64,000 nucleotides of DNA from Elephas maximus indicus (taxonomy: Eukaryota > Chordata > Mammalia > Proboscidea > Elephantidae). The translations under genes and the position numbers were made by a program. Of this stretch, positions 10,565 through 25,500 are shown in pieces. Location: the NCBI RefSeq assembly GCF_024166365.1, contig NC_064839.1, positions 40,312,378 to 40,376,377 on the forward strand, written 5' to 3'. The notes under the pieces were generated by a model. It searched no databases, had not been told where the DNA came from, and was given only the letters and a program-made list of their open reading frames with translations. The number at the start of each line of letters is the position of its first letter. The first letter of the stretch is position 1.

Positions 10565-13500
10565 CTGGAAGGACACATAGCAGCATCATCCTCTAAGAGA
10601 CAATTGGGCTGGTGGCAGTGCTCAGACTAACTTGCCACCCTCAATTCCTAGTTCGATTGATGTCTTTTCTTTTGGGAAGGAGGGAAGGGAACAAGAAAAT
10701 AAAACACAGAGCTACCACTCTTTTTCGTGATCATAAAACTGTATGTCTACCACAAAAAATAATACAGAAAAATACAAAAGAGGCGCAGTCACCCGCAATT
10801 CCACCACAGCGATCACCACTAACATAATAACACAAGTCAGGGCCCCGCACATGTTTTCATTCACTTCCTCCTCACAGTAATCCTAGCAAGCAGGTTTTAT
10901 TACTCCCATATTATAGATGAAGAACCAGAGGCCTAGGGGAGTAAGTGACTTGCAGAAGGCCATAGCTTCTTAGACATTTTGACTTTTCTTCTTACTTTTT
11001 GTTTGCTGTCTTTTTAAATACAAACAAGTTGAGGTTCTGTTGTATGTTAATTCTGTATCGTGACTTTTTTCATTCAGCATTATATGATAAACATTCCCCT
11101 ACATCAATAACCAATAATTAATAATTTGCAAATGTGGGCTAAACTGAATATACTTAAACAACTTGCCCAATCTGGACACTTACAGTCTAACCAGTTTTCA
11201 TCCTCAGTTTTCCTCACTGGTTTCTCAGATGGACCTCCAGAGTAGCCCGTTATGGAAGAATCAGGACTGAAAGGTTCCCCAGGTGCACACTAACCTGTTC
11301 TTTGGAGTCAGTACAGTTTCCCATTTGTCTGGGTGCCTGAGCAGGGCTGGCCCAGAGAGGGCCGAGCATCTCCTATGCTCATCTTATGTACATGGGACAG
11401 AGCAGGAGAAGCTTGAGATCAATTCAATTTGAGCATCAGCATTTACATTTGCCAACACAAAACAAGCAGTCTGAAGAAATGCTAAGTGATTCAAGGGAGT
11501 GGAAACTAGTGAGGACAGAATGAACCAGGACTTCAAAGCTACCTCTTTTCCCTTGGGAGAAGAGGGAGAAGTGCTTGGCATTGTGACAACTATGATTCCT
11601 TCCCCTCATTTCCCTTACGTCTAGGTATGAAGACTTTCTGTGGTCTCTACTGGAAGAAACCAAAAGAGACCTACACAAGTTGAAAAACATACCTTGTTCA
11701 TGGTTAGGAAGACTTAACATTGTAAAAATGTCTATTCTTCCAAAAGCCATCTATAGATACAAAGCAATTCTGATCCAAATTCCAATGACATTTTTTAATG
11801 AGATGGAGAAACAAATTACCAACTTCATATGGAAGGGAAAGAGGCCCCGGATAAGTAAAGCATTACTGAAAAAGAATGACAAAGTGGGAGGCCTCACACT
11901 ACCTGATTTTAGAACATATTTACAGTTCATACTACCTGATTTTAGAACATATTTAGAACACCACAGTAGTCAAAACAGCCTGGTACTGGTACAACAACGG
12001 ATACATAGACCAGTGGAACAGAATTGAGAATCCAGACGTAAATCCACCCAAATATGAGCAGCTGATATTTGACAAAGGCCCAAAGTCAGTTAAATGGGGA
12101 AAAGACAGTCTGTTTAACAAATGGTGGTGGCATAACTGGATATCCATCTGCAAAAAAAATGAAATAAGACCCATACCTCACACAATGCACACAAACTAAC
12201 TCAAATGGACCAAAGACCTAAATGTAAAATCTAAAACAATAAAGATCATGGAAGAAAAAATAGGCCCTAATACATGGCATAAACAGTACACAAAACATCG
12301 CTAACAATACAGAAGAAAAACCAGATAACTGGGAGCTCCTAAAAATCAAACATCTATACTCATCCAAAGACTTCAAAAGTTTTTAGCTATGACATTTCTG
12401 ATCAGTGACTGATCTCTAAAATCTACATGATACTGCAAAAACTCAACTACAGAAAGACAACCCAATTAAAAAATGGGCAAAGGATATGAACAGGCACTTT
12501 ACTAAAGAAGACATTCAGGTAGCTAACAGGAAATGCTCACAATGAGGAAATGCTCACGATCATTAGCCATTAGAGAAATGCAAATCAAAACTACAATGAA
12601 ATTCCATCTCACCCCAACAAGGCTGGCATTAATCCAAAAAAACACAAAATAATAAATGTTAGAGAGGTTGCAGAGAGATTAGAACACTTACAAACTGCTG
12701 GTAGGAATGTAAAATCGTACAAACACCTTGGAAAATGATTTAGCGCTTCCTTAAAAAGCTAGAGATAGAACTACCATACGATCCAGCACTCCCACTCCTT
12801 GGAATATATCCTAGAGAAATAAGAGCCTTTACACGAACAGATATATGCACACCCATGTTCATTGCAGAATTGTTTACAATAGCAAGAAGATGGAAGCAAC
12901 CAAGGTGCCCATCAATGGATGAATGGATAAATAAATTATAGTATATTCACACAATGGAATACTACCCAGTAAACCCAGTGCCATCGAGTCGATTCCGACT
13001 TATAACAATAAAGAACAATGATGAATCCGTGAAACATTTCATGACATGGAGGAATCTGGTAGGCATTATGTTGAGTGAAATTAGTCTGCTGGAAAAGGAC
13101 AAATATTGTATGAGACCACTATTATAAGAACTTGAGAAATAGTTTAAACAGAGAAGAAAATATTCTTTGATGGTTATGAGAGTGGGGAGGGAGAGAGGGA
13201 GAGGGGTTTTCACTAATTAGACAGTAGATAAGAACTATTTTAGGTGAAGGGAAAGACAACACACAATACAGGAGAGGTCAGGACAACCGGACTAAACCAA
13301 AAGCAAAGAAGTTTCCTGAATAAACTGAATGCTTCGAGGGCCAGCGTAGCAGGGGCAAGGGTTTGGGGGACCATGGTTTCAAGGGGCGTCTAAGTCAACC
13401 AGCATAATAAAATCTGTTAAGAAAACATTCTGGATCCCACTTTGGACAGTGGTGTCTGGGGTCTTAAATGCTAGTAAGCGGCCATCTAAGATGCATCAAT

Positions 13501-16500
13501 TGGTCTCAACCCACCGGGACCAAAGGATAATGAAGAACACCAAAGATACAAGGTAATTATGAGCCCAAGAGACAGAATGGGCTACATAAACCAGAGATTA
13601 CATCAGCCCGAGACCAGAAGAACTAGATGGTGCCCAGCTACGACTGATGACTGCCCTGACAGGGAACACAACAGAGAACCCCTGAGGGAGCAGGAGAGCA
13701 GTGGGATGAAGACCCCAAATTCTTGTAAAAAGACCAGACTTAATGGTCCAACTGAGGCTAGAAGCACCCCAGAGGTCATGGTCCCCAGACCTATTGTTAG
13801 CCCAAGACAGGAACCATTCTTAAAGCCAACTCTTTAGACAGGGACTGGACTGGACTATGGGATAGAAAATGATACTGGTGAAGAGGGAGCTCCTTGGATT
13901 AATTAGACACATGAGACTATGTGGGTAGTTCCTGTCTGGAGAAGAGATGAGAGGGCAGAGGGAGTCAGAAGGTGTCCGAATGGACATGAAAATAGAGAGT
14001 GGAGGGAAGGAGTGTGCTTTCTCATTAGAGGGAGAGCAACTAGGAGTATATATATAAAAAAAAAAAAATAGCAAGGTGTATATAAGTTTTTGTATGAGAG
14101 ACTGACTTGGTATATAAACTTTCACTTAAAGCACAATAAAAAAAAAAAAAAAAAAGATTTTCTGTGGTCTTTCCCTCTTGCCTTGTTCCCCTTGGCCTTT
14201 AAGCATATGAGTGACAGGAGGAAATTAACCAGGAAAAAGGTGAGTCCCGCGGTCACTCTCTGCATTTAAGGTAACTGGAAACATCTATTCCACTGTGGGA
14301 TCCAGCACGGATCCAGAACCATGTCCTTTTCACCGAGAAACCTCTGACAAGTCATCATCTCTGAAGTCATGGTTTCCTCTACTGTAAAGTGAGGAAATAA
14401 TCATTCCATTTACCTTGCAGGGTTATCTCAAAGTTCAAATGAGGTAATAAAGCCATCAAAGTGTTTTGTAAACTATAAAACAATGTATACATGAGAACTG
14501 TTCTTCTTCTCACTGAGACTGAATTTTTGTAGGAAAAATCTCCCCTAGCATGGGTACCACACACATTCACAAACGTCCTGATGTCTCATCATTTCTTTTA
14601 TTCTCCATGTTCCAGGCTAGCTAAGGGCTAGTCTCATATATATATTCTTCTCCTAAAGACTCTGTGAAATTAAAAACACAACCTACAAGACAGGAGAGGA
14701 AGAATTTCTTTCTTTTCTCATGGGCCTGAGGTCCGTTTTCTCTTTGAGTTTGGACAAATAATAGGTGCACGGTTGGCTTAAGTCACATCCCTCCTTTTGG
14801 TGACTCATTTTTCAGAGGCTGACTATGGGTAACTGAGGGCAGAAAGTAGTGGCCTGGGCAGAGCCTTGAAGACACAAACCCAGTGCAAAAGGAGATGCGG
14901 CTCCAGGCTCATGGACAGCCAAGAAGTTTTAAAGAAAAGGTGCACTGACAGATTTTTCATATACAATTACAGCCAGGTCTGATGATAAGTATAAGACGAC
15001 CAGTCAGGTCTCTCGAAGAGATTAAGAGATTGGCAGAAGAGATAGTTGCTTTAGGAGATTTTCTGGGTCATTACCTTTGCTGCATAACTCCACATTTCAA
15101 TCCGGTCGTTGAGGCGTTTTTTGCACTCAGGTTGTAACCTCACCCGCTTGTCCTCCAAGGCCTCCATAAGGCAGGACATTTCTGTGGAAGGAAAGGGATA
15201 AGCAGAAAGGTCTGAAACTACAGAACAGAGAAACTCCTGAAAGGGTGGGCAACAAAGCATCCGAGCACCAGAGATTTCAGATCTGTGGGCTAAACAAAGT
15301 TAAATCCATTCCAGGAAGCCTGACCCAAGATCCAACAGGGAAAGCAATGGTACTTAATTTCCAGGGCTGGCTGTTGAGAATCTCTCCTAAAACTTCTTTC
15401 ATTTTTATTGGTCACGCCTGGCTCAGACACAACTTTTACAGCTGCCCTGGTCCCAGCCTCACACAGAACCTGTCTATTGAGTCTAGTCTGGAGAAGCTGA
15501 CAAAGCTGTTCTAGTTTGGGAAAGGGGAAAATGAAGGCTATGGTGATGGCCTAACTTTTGTTTCCCCAATAAATAACTGACAACTCCTTCTCTTCCAACA
15601 ATTCCGTAGCTCTGATCATGGCTAGGGGAGTTACACCTGTAGGACTAGTCCTAAATTCATTTTGCTATACAAGCCTAGTCCTGGCATCAACCAGGTCCAC
15701 AAGGGATTTTGTCTGTGATTGAGCTGTAGCTACAGATCAGAGTGGCTGCAAACTGATGTCTGGGAGGAAGTCTTTACTCCTTCCAAAATAGTTCAGGTTC
15801 AGATAGGGTCAGAGTGAACACAGAGCTGAGTTGGGAGTGACTTACGACGCCCTCGGCCAGGGGTAATGGCTGCACAGTGATGTTTGATGTCCAGGGCACA
15901 AGCTGTATGAAGAACTGGGTCCACGAAGATATCTGCTTTGCTTTCCTTCAGCATGTTTAACACTTCCTGGGAAGGGAAGACCATTGCAGAGGGAACTTTT
16001 ATAGAGCAAATGCATCAGATCTGTTGCCTGTAAGTACTTTATAGACAAACAAAAAAAATCAAGGAGGGAAGGTTGAGGGTTAACAAGAGAGATTACTCTG
16101 GGATAGGTGGCAATGATGCAAAGAACACAGTAGCATCCAATTTAATAAATATGTCTTGGAGATCTAGTGCATGCAAAGCTGTCTGCTAAATAAAGTAGCA
16201 GGTAAAAAGATGAGATTTTCTCTACCCCTTAGTGATTTTAAGACCCGATTTGGGTTTCTGGTATCTGGTACGCCATATTATTTTAAAGTTCCTAAATGTT
16301 AGTATTTTTAGTGGTATAATACAGTTATTTTGTCACTTTAAGAAATCTGGAAATCAGGGTGATATGCTATAAAGTGGTGCAGATGTAAGTGATTGAAATT
16401 CCTAATCAAACAAAGGTATACTTGCTTACAAAGTGTTTCACTCCAGTGCTGTTTTGCTCAAAATGAAAAGAAGTATGACTACAAGATAATTCTTTTTTGA

Positions 16501-19500
16501 GTTTAAAGGTTTTCTGAACAAGAGGAACACAAACATGATAGTACTGACGGCAACCCTACAGACTCTCCATTTAGACATCATGAAATTAAAGAAGGAAAAG
16601 ACAGGCCAGAAAGGCTTTCTTAAGCAAAAATTACAGTTTGCTATCTATAGAAAGGCTGGAGTCCCTGAAAAACAACAATAACAAAAACGAACAAAAACCA
16701 AAATCCAAATATTGCCCCAAAAGTCCTCCTCAAAGTAACGATAATGGAGCCAAAGGACAATATCTCAATTTAGTTTTTAACCAAATCCTACCATTCCCCA
16801 GACAATGCAGAATCAGAAAGTTTTTTAGCAGTTGAAAAATCTGCATACCACAATCTCATCAACTTGATAATGATGTCACTGAAACATTTTTTTTTAAAGA
16901 AAGCTTTTTAAAAAAGATTAAATAGGATTTCATTTTCAATTCTGTATAATTTATAGTTAGCAGTCATATCTTCTATAAATCTGTTTTTATTCGATGCTTC
17001 TGAAATGAACTAAAGGTTTAGTTTGACTGATTTTTATGAATGCTGAACACCTGGTATAGGAGATTAATGGTCAAGGGCCAAACTAAAGTTTGGTAAGAAA
17101 GAACAGCATAGAATTCTGCAAAGGAAGGTGTGGATTTCAGATTTTATAATTAAGGCATGCAGACTACAGTATTAAAGGGAAGAAGAGAAAGAGGAAAAAA
17201 AAGGAAGTGGGGGTTAAAAATGTGATGGTAGTTACCTTTTTACACATCTCGGTTTTGATTTTGAGCAGGTTAACTTTGAGGCACTCTTCTACTTGACCCG
17301 TCTGCTCTTGGGCTGCTGCTTCTTCGGCACAAAGACTGGAGATCTGGTCAGGAGACACACACAAAATAAGGCCACCTCACTGAACAAAAGCGATGAGCAA
17401 AAGGTTTTAAAACCCAATGAGTCTGGTGATTCCAACAAGCTCCGGACAGTGCAGTGTTGGTGCTGCCTCATGATGGCTCACTGCTGTTTTCTAAGTGAGG
17501 GACAACCCTGCTATCACCAGAAGCCATGGTCTCTGAAACATGTCGATTTGGTGATCTTCCGACCACGTGTGATGAGGGTTCTTCTCAAACAGAGTCCTGG
17601 TGAATTTCACTCCCTTCTCTCTCGTATTGGATGCTAGACTCTGTTCTCCTTCACAACGACTGGCATACCGAGTCCAAAATCAGTACCAATATATCTTTAT
17701 GCTGCCTACCCTGAGATTTGAGTCAGATTGTCCCAGGACTAGTCACAAAGATGGATACTCCCTGGTTCCACAAGAAGGAAGGTTATATCGCCAGTAAAAC
17801 ATTAAAAGCAAAAACCTGCCACTTACAGAGGCTGAGGGTCAACCCATATTTATAGTCTGGAAGCACAAGCATGCACACGCACACAGAAACACACAAAAGA
17901 GTCCTGAAACAAAGCCCATGCAACGGAGAAATGTTTAAATTTCTTTGGACAGTTCTAATAAGTTTTTTTGAAATATCTTTAGCTATGATCCCCTAAAATT
18001 GACATATGTTGAACAGGGCTCTCTGCATGTCCTTATCTAGCTAGGAAGTCTAATAATTTCTATTTCTTTAGGGCAATTATGGGAGCACTTTTATCTTTCT
18101 GGCAAGACTTGAGGTGCCCTGGGCTGACCATGATGAATAAGGAGAAGGAAAGAACAAATCATATCTAGATAGGTAAAATAAAAGAATACCCTTTTCAATA
18201 GAAAAATATAGAAACAAAGTTGTGTAGCGACAACACTAACTCCCCAAAAAACCAAACCAAAACCCACTGCCATCAAGTTGGTTCTGACTTATATTGATCC
18301 TATAGCACTAAAGCCAAGTCTAATTCGGTGTTAAAAAACCAGGAGCAAAGACAATGGAGAGCATAGAAGACGGGCCTTCAACTAACCACAGATTCAGGGC
18401 TGAAGAGAAAGAAAGCATAGTAAAGAATTCTTCAACAGTAGCTTCTCTGATCAGGTCTGTTCACAACCAGTTTTATACCCAGATCCTACCTCTTCTGAGC
18501 AGTGCAGCTGGAGCTGAGGGTCTAGTCGGTAATCTAGAGCAGACTCTTGGATAATAATCCGGATCTGGTCTTCACAGTCTGGAGAGAGGCGCTACATGTG
18601 AGAAAGGGGGCATAAATCAGCCTGTTGGAGAACTTCAGTTTTTTTTTTTTGGCCCCTTAGCCCCTGGATTGGGAAGGTATGAAAAGGTCTAGGAAAAGTA
18701 GGAGCAAGCCAGGGACTTCAAAAGAGAAAACTCCCAGGGGCAGAGTTGGCTCCATATATACATTTCTGTGGAGAGCCCAGGCCAGTTTACCTGGTCGGCA
18801 TATCTCAGTTTGAGGCAAGAGATGACTTGACCTTCTAGCTCTGAATCATCCTTGGCCTTAGTCAGGATTCCATGACAGAATTTAGGAATGTCAGCTTTAC
18901 AGGCTTTCCTTAGCACAGGATTTAAGCGGTAATCTAGAACAGAAAGTGCTAAGTATGTGATAAAGTACTCTACCTAGATTAACAGATTTTTAGACACTCA
19001 CTCTGCAAAGAAGGGCACATTAAGTACATGACCATGATTACAACCACTGATGAATTTATTCCATGAATATTTCCTGAGCTCTCACTACACTGTTTTTAAT
19101 CAGCACTAAGATTTGGTAAAACGGTAGATCTGGAGATCTCCAGGAATTCCTTGGCTCTGCACTGCAGCTCTGCAGGGTCTTATGGACCTAATCTTCTAAG
19201 TAATCTTCACAGAAATCAAGCAGACAACCTTCCCTACAACAGATATACCTGAAAACACCAAGAAGGAAATATCTAACAGACCTTGCCATTGAGATACAGG
19301 ATCTTGCAACTCAGAGCTATATTCATCTGTTCTAAAACCGATTACCCACATATTCTCCTGCTATATGCATGACGTTTTATAAATCTCTAGGCGTTTCTTT
19401 GCAGGGGACTCAGCCCTGATTCCTTCAGAAGGCCTTTCAAGGGCGGTTTTCTGTTTTTTTTCTAACTTCCTCTTTTCCATGACTTTCATTGCATTTTTCT

Positions 19501-22500
19501 GGATCCTCTTTGAAGGAGGAGTAAACCATTCTGCTTACACACAGTCTCTTGCCCTTAAAATTCATGGGTAATAAAGCACCTGCAGTTTAATTAAATAATT
19601 CTGTACCCACTCAATTCCATTTCAGCTGTATACTCAGCAGGAAAGCCAGCCTACCTGTGTTCTGGGTGATTTGGCGCTTGGTAATCATCTGTTTGCATTT
19701 GGGATCCATCAGTTCACTATTTTTATTTTGCTTCAAGCACTGCAACATGGTTTTAGAGTCTGCTTCAGGACAGAACCTCTGCAAACAAAGTTTTTATAAT
19801 ACAGTTATCCAAATATGGCAATTAGTACCATCTGGGATCACTCTCACATCTACTGGAATGCTTATGAAAGAAGTAGCCTGAAGGTATCACTAAGTACCAG
19901 AGAATTGGCTAAGCCTGAATAAGTACCTGACCCCAAGCTTTTCTTTTTTTACCCATTTTCTCCCAAATTTCTCTCCAGTATCTCACTGTTTCCTATATTA
20001 CATGGGGTTGATCCTCTACCTATATGGCTTTGGTAAATTACATGGCATCTTATGAGCTTAAATACTGTTTAAGCATAACATTGTACCAGGTGACCATGTA
20101 GCCCTCAAGACTTATCTACCCAATCCCAGTGGAAAAACCCAAGTATTACCCACCAACCAATGTGAAAAAGCATGTGGGGTAACGACCCAGTCTGGTTCAC
20201 CTCTTAACTCCAGGGGCTATGAGCCTACCGGACACTGTGGAGCTAGCCCCTGTGTACTTGTTATTGTCCTTTAAGGTAGAGATTCATTTTAGACTAGTTG
20301 TAATAAGCTCGTCTCTACTTGCTAAACTACAAGTCTTTAAGTGTCACAGTGTCTGAAAACTCTGGAGGAGACCCTTGAGCATCAAGCCTCCCTTCCCAGA
20401 GCTCCATTTCTAGTTCTCTAATATGTAAGTGATTATTATCTATTGACATCTTAATGTGGGAACTTGCATTGCTGATTTTTATAAAAGGTATCAAATTCTT
20501 ACAGAGCTCTCTCAAAGCAGAGCCTGACATTTCTAACTTTCAAAATCATCTTCAGAATTTATTTGATAGGGTGAAAAGTAGCATTTTGTTTTAACGGAAA
20601 GCTGAAGTAAGGGGTTAGAACCATAGATTTCTCTGTGTATATGTGGACAGATCATGGAACTTAAATCCGGGTACTCAAGTCAGCCCTGATGCAAGAGAAC
20701 ATCCACTGGAGAAGTAAATGAAACAAAGCAACCTGCAGGATTAAAAAAAGCTTTTGTGTAGATGGATGATCAGGAAGTTCAATAGTGGTGTTCTCAGTAT
20801 ACCTACCATTAACCTCCTTCAAAACCAATCTTGTATTTATTGGGCATACATTTATTTGTACCTCAGGCCAAAGTCATCTCAGCTCAGTGATTCTCAAACT
20901 TGAGCATGCATCAGAATCACCTGGAGGGCTCCTTAAACAGACTGTCTGCTCTATTCCCAGAGTTTCTGATTCAGTAGATCTGAATGGGACCCAAGAATCT
21001 GTAAGTTCCCAGGTGATCATGACGATGCTGGTATAGGGATCACACTCTGAGAAACACTGTCTTAGCTGTACAAAAGACGCTAATATTAGAAAATTATATG
21101 AATAGTCTCTGAAATTTAAAGAAGTTAATGTTATCATTGTCATTTGATTTACCCTTACTTACTGAGCCCTTGGTTTTGGATTCCTTACCTTTATCATTTG
21201 CTTGCAGACTCTCATAAGTGTATAGTCTAGTTCTGGGTCCATCATCTCTGTCTCCTGCAGCTTAAATACTTTCTGGTGGCAACGGGTACTTAGCTGCTTC
21301 TTGTTTTCTTTCAGACATTCAATAATCTATGGCATAAGAATTATGGTCAAGTTGAGAAGTGTGTCAGGGATTGGCAATCCACGTATTCTAACTGTGAAGC
21401 ATCAGTTCTCTTAGTGTGCCCTCCATTTTTCTATCTAAGTACCTTTTGTTTCTAATTCTCAGGCAATGGGAATCAAGATTTCCACTCCAAGGAGAATCAT
21501 AAACCCACAAGCTTAGGGCTAATAACAAACCAAACTGTATACAAATTAAGGATGAGTAGCAGGCTGTACTGGAGTCCAAAGGGAAGGAAAGCCACTTGGC
21601 ATTCCTGGTTTCTTCTGCCCTCTAGAGCTGCTCCTTTTCAAGTCTCCTTTTGGAGCATACATTAGGCTCTCTGCATATTCCTGGATCAAGAACTCTGACT
21701 AGGTAGTAGGCAAAAGTCAGGAGGTTCAACCTAATTCCGCAATTACTGATTGTTTATCACGTGAGGATAGACTGTCTTAGATGCTATGAATCAGACCCAA
21801 TCCTTACCCTTGACAAATACATAATCTCACTGGACAAACTTATATAAGTAGATAGCTATAATTAAAAAAAGATGAACACTAACATAAAAGCATAAAGTGC
21901 CATGGAATGGATTTTAAGATAGCAAATAAAGTATATCCTGAAGTCTCCCCTTTCCTACACCAAACTTTTAAGTATTATAAAAAAGATGAAGAAGGAAAGC
22001 AGATGATAAGTTGCAGCAGTGAGGACTGTAGTCTAAAGTCATGGGACTTCAATGAAATTCTCAAGGCACAAGAAAAATCACCAATAGTTCACCAAATAAT
22101 CCAAGAAGCTGGACTATATGAAGAATGGGGTATCAGGAGTGAAGGAAGACTCATTAACTACCCGGTTATACAGATGACACAAATTTGCTTGCTGAAAGTA
22201 AAGAGGACTTGAAGCACTTACTGGTGAAGATCAAAGACTACAGTATGGATTACACCTCAACATAAAGAAAACAAAAATCCTTACAACTGGACCAATAAGC
22301 AACATCATGATAAACGGAGAAAAGACTGAAGTTGTCAAGGATTTCATTTTACTTGTATTCACAATCAACACCCATGGAAGTACCAGTCAAGAAATCAAAA
22401 GACATATTACATTGGGCAAATGTGCTGCAAAAGACCTCTTTAAAGTGTTGAAAAGCTATGATGTCACTTTGGAGACTAAGGTGCACCTGACCCAAGCCAT

Positions 22501-25500
22501 GGTGTTTTCAATCACCTCCTATGCAAGCAAAAGCTGGATGATGAATAAGGAAGACCGAAGAATAATTAATGCCTTTGAATTATGGTGTTGGTGAAGAATA
22601 CTGAATATACCACGGACTGCCAAAACAACGAACAAATCTGTCTTGGAAGAAGTACAGCCAGAATGCTCCTTAGAAGCAAGGATGGCAAGACTACGTCTCA
22701 CATACTTTGGACATGTTATCAGGAGGGATGAGTCCCTGGAGAACGACATCATTCTTGTTAGAGGGTTAGCCAAAAACAGGAAGGCCTTTGGTGAGATGGA
22801 CTGACTTGGTGGCTGCAACAATTCTGAGGACGGCTCAGGATTGGGCAGTGTTTCGTTCTGTTTTACATATGGTTGCTATGAGTTGGAACTGACTCAACAG
22901 CAGCTAATAACAACAACAATGCCATAAGGTTATAAATGAGATAAAGCAAGGACACAAAATTGAGGGGAAAGAGGCAACAGAACAATTAAAATGAGAATTC
23001 AAAAATATATTTAACATCCTTTGAGCAATACGGAAACCCTGGTGGCGTAGTGGTTAAGTGCTACAGCTGTTAACCAAAAGGTCGGCAGTTTGAATCTGCC
23101 AGGCGCTCCTTGGAAACTATACGGGACAGTTCTACTCTGTCCTATAGGGTCGCTATGAGTCGGAATCGACTCGATGGCAGTGGGTTTGGTTTTTTTTTTG
23201 GTTTGAGCAATACTGGAGAAAATGGTAAGGAAGAATCAAGAACAGGTAGTCATGAAAAGAACCAATTAGTGATCTTAGAACCAAAAAATGTAATTGTTGA
23301 AATTAAAAACTCAATTAATTGGTGGTCTCTCTGAAGAGCAGAATGGACAAAGCTGAAAAAAAAAAAAAGCTTTCAGTCTGGGAACTGTAACTGACAAACC
23401 TCAGCGAAGAACAAAGAGACAAAGAAATGGAAACATGAAAGAAAAAGTTAAGAGACACGGGGGACAGATTCACATGATCCAGCTAATAAGAGTTCCAAAA
23501 AAGAAAGAAAGACAATATTTGAATGAATAATGATCAATAATGTCCCAGAAATGGAGAAATTCTGAGATTGAAAAGGCCAATCAGGATAAAGAAAACAAAA
23601 TCCAGACTTAATCACACCACGGCGAAATTATAGGATTCTTTGCAGATAATGAGAATCTGAATGACATCAGACTTTGCATCAGCAGTATTAGATACAACAA
23701 GCCAACGAAGAAATTATCTCAAAAGCTAAAGCACCATGGCAATGACCTTAACTAGAAGGAGTACCTGAGTTACCAGGAGAAATTAACAACAAAAACAAAA
23801 ATCATTTGCTTGCCCTTCATTCTCGGAGATTATGGGTAGGACCCTGTTCTCTGTATTTAAAAAAAAAAAAAAAAATTCCATAGGTGAATTCTTATGTGAT
23901 CTCTAGTTAAGAAGTTCTGTGCAATGGGAACAGAGTGTTGGGAAAACTACAGAGAAGAGGAGGCATTTGAAGGATGATTAGGAGTTTATTAGGCAGACAC
24001 GATGGGGAAGGGCAACATGAAACGGGGAAGGAAATGAGTAAGAGACAAAGGGAGGGCAGGTAAGGAACTTTGTTGGGGACTGAAAAGTAGTCTGGTTTGG
24101 CTTAAGAGGGGATTGCAGGTAGGATGTGATGGAGCTTCTCCCACCAGTGAAGAATTAATCATTAAAATGTTATTTTCACAATACTTTTATAATTAAAAAA
24201 TAAAAACAAAACCAAAGTTACCTGAGCATTGCCGTACTGCACAGTGGAACAGTAGTTTTTGATGTCACTCTTGCAGGCTTCATACAGATCTGGTTCCAGA
24301 CGGATGTCTTCTGTCTGCATGAGAGGGAGCCAGCATGGAAAACAGAGTTTATTTTAAGCTAGAGTTGTCGAATGTTCTACATACTTATCTGTTGACTGGA
24401 TCTTGCCTAGTGACTACCACTTCTATACAGCAAAATGGCAGTAGGGTTGTCCAGTAGACTCAACTGTAATTCTCACAGTTCTGCCACTAAATAACTACAG
24501 TGGCTTGGACCTTGTTTGCCAAATGAAATGCTACGACTTACCTGGACCTCTTCGCAGGACTGCTGTGAGATGAAATAAGATAATATATATGGAAACCACT
24601 TAGTATTTAAAACAACCATGTAAATACAGGGTTCTACTGTCACTGTTAGTATTATTATTTTACAGAAAGAGGTGAGCACATAAGCTAGGGACCAAAAGCT
24701 TCCAGCTTGAAACAAGTCTATATAACAGAACAATTAGGTCAGCTCCACTTAAACAGAATTATCACTGAATCACTGCCATTATATATGAAAATCAGATAAT
24801 GCAACTTTTGAGAAATTAATTTTGTTTGGTTTTCATTACTAGTTTTTGTTCACACTGAGGTGAAACAAATATGATCCGCAGTACAAACCATATTAAGAAT
24901 ATTTCTTAGACTTCTTCCTAACACGGGTTTAACCTCAAAAGTAAAGCAAGAAGTTTCCTCCTATAGTGCCTATTGTGATTACCTACCCATTATCCAGTTC
25001 ACCTTAATGATCAGTAAGCTGATCAGTGCAGGACATTCCTTAGAGACTGTTACTGGTCAGCGAGCAGGCACAAATCCAAAGCTGACCCTTCCCAATCAAA
25101 CTGAAGGAATGCACCTTTATTTCATTGTGGGAGAACGTTTCTTTCCATCTTTCTTTTCCTTGCTTGATATGAATAATGGAGCAGGTGGCCCAACTGTTAA
25201 AGGCAGCCATCTTGTAACCATGAAGGAAACCAGCCTTAGGATGAAGCTGATGCCAAGATAGCAGAGTGGAGAAAGAGAAAGAACCCCCATCCTTGAGGAA
25301 TTATTGAGCCAATGATTGTACCACATGCTTAAAAAAAAAAAGTGAATCAAGAAACTAATTGACATGTGGTTAAATTTTAGCATATGGCTTCAAGTCTTAA
25401 TCATCCGAATAGTGGCTAATGTCTTCCAATTTGCCCTAGTCCCTCATCCAACTTCCTAAAAACCCTGTTCTGTGGTTTCTTGGAATGGAAGCTGTGAGGC

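Noticed and set aside
23032-23203. tRNA-like sequence with recognisable A and B boxes
   Set aside because: It is the tRNA-derived head of an AfroSINE without a foldable acceptor stem or anticodon loop. The same holds for the other SINE copies.
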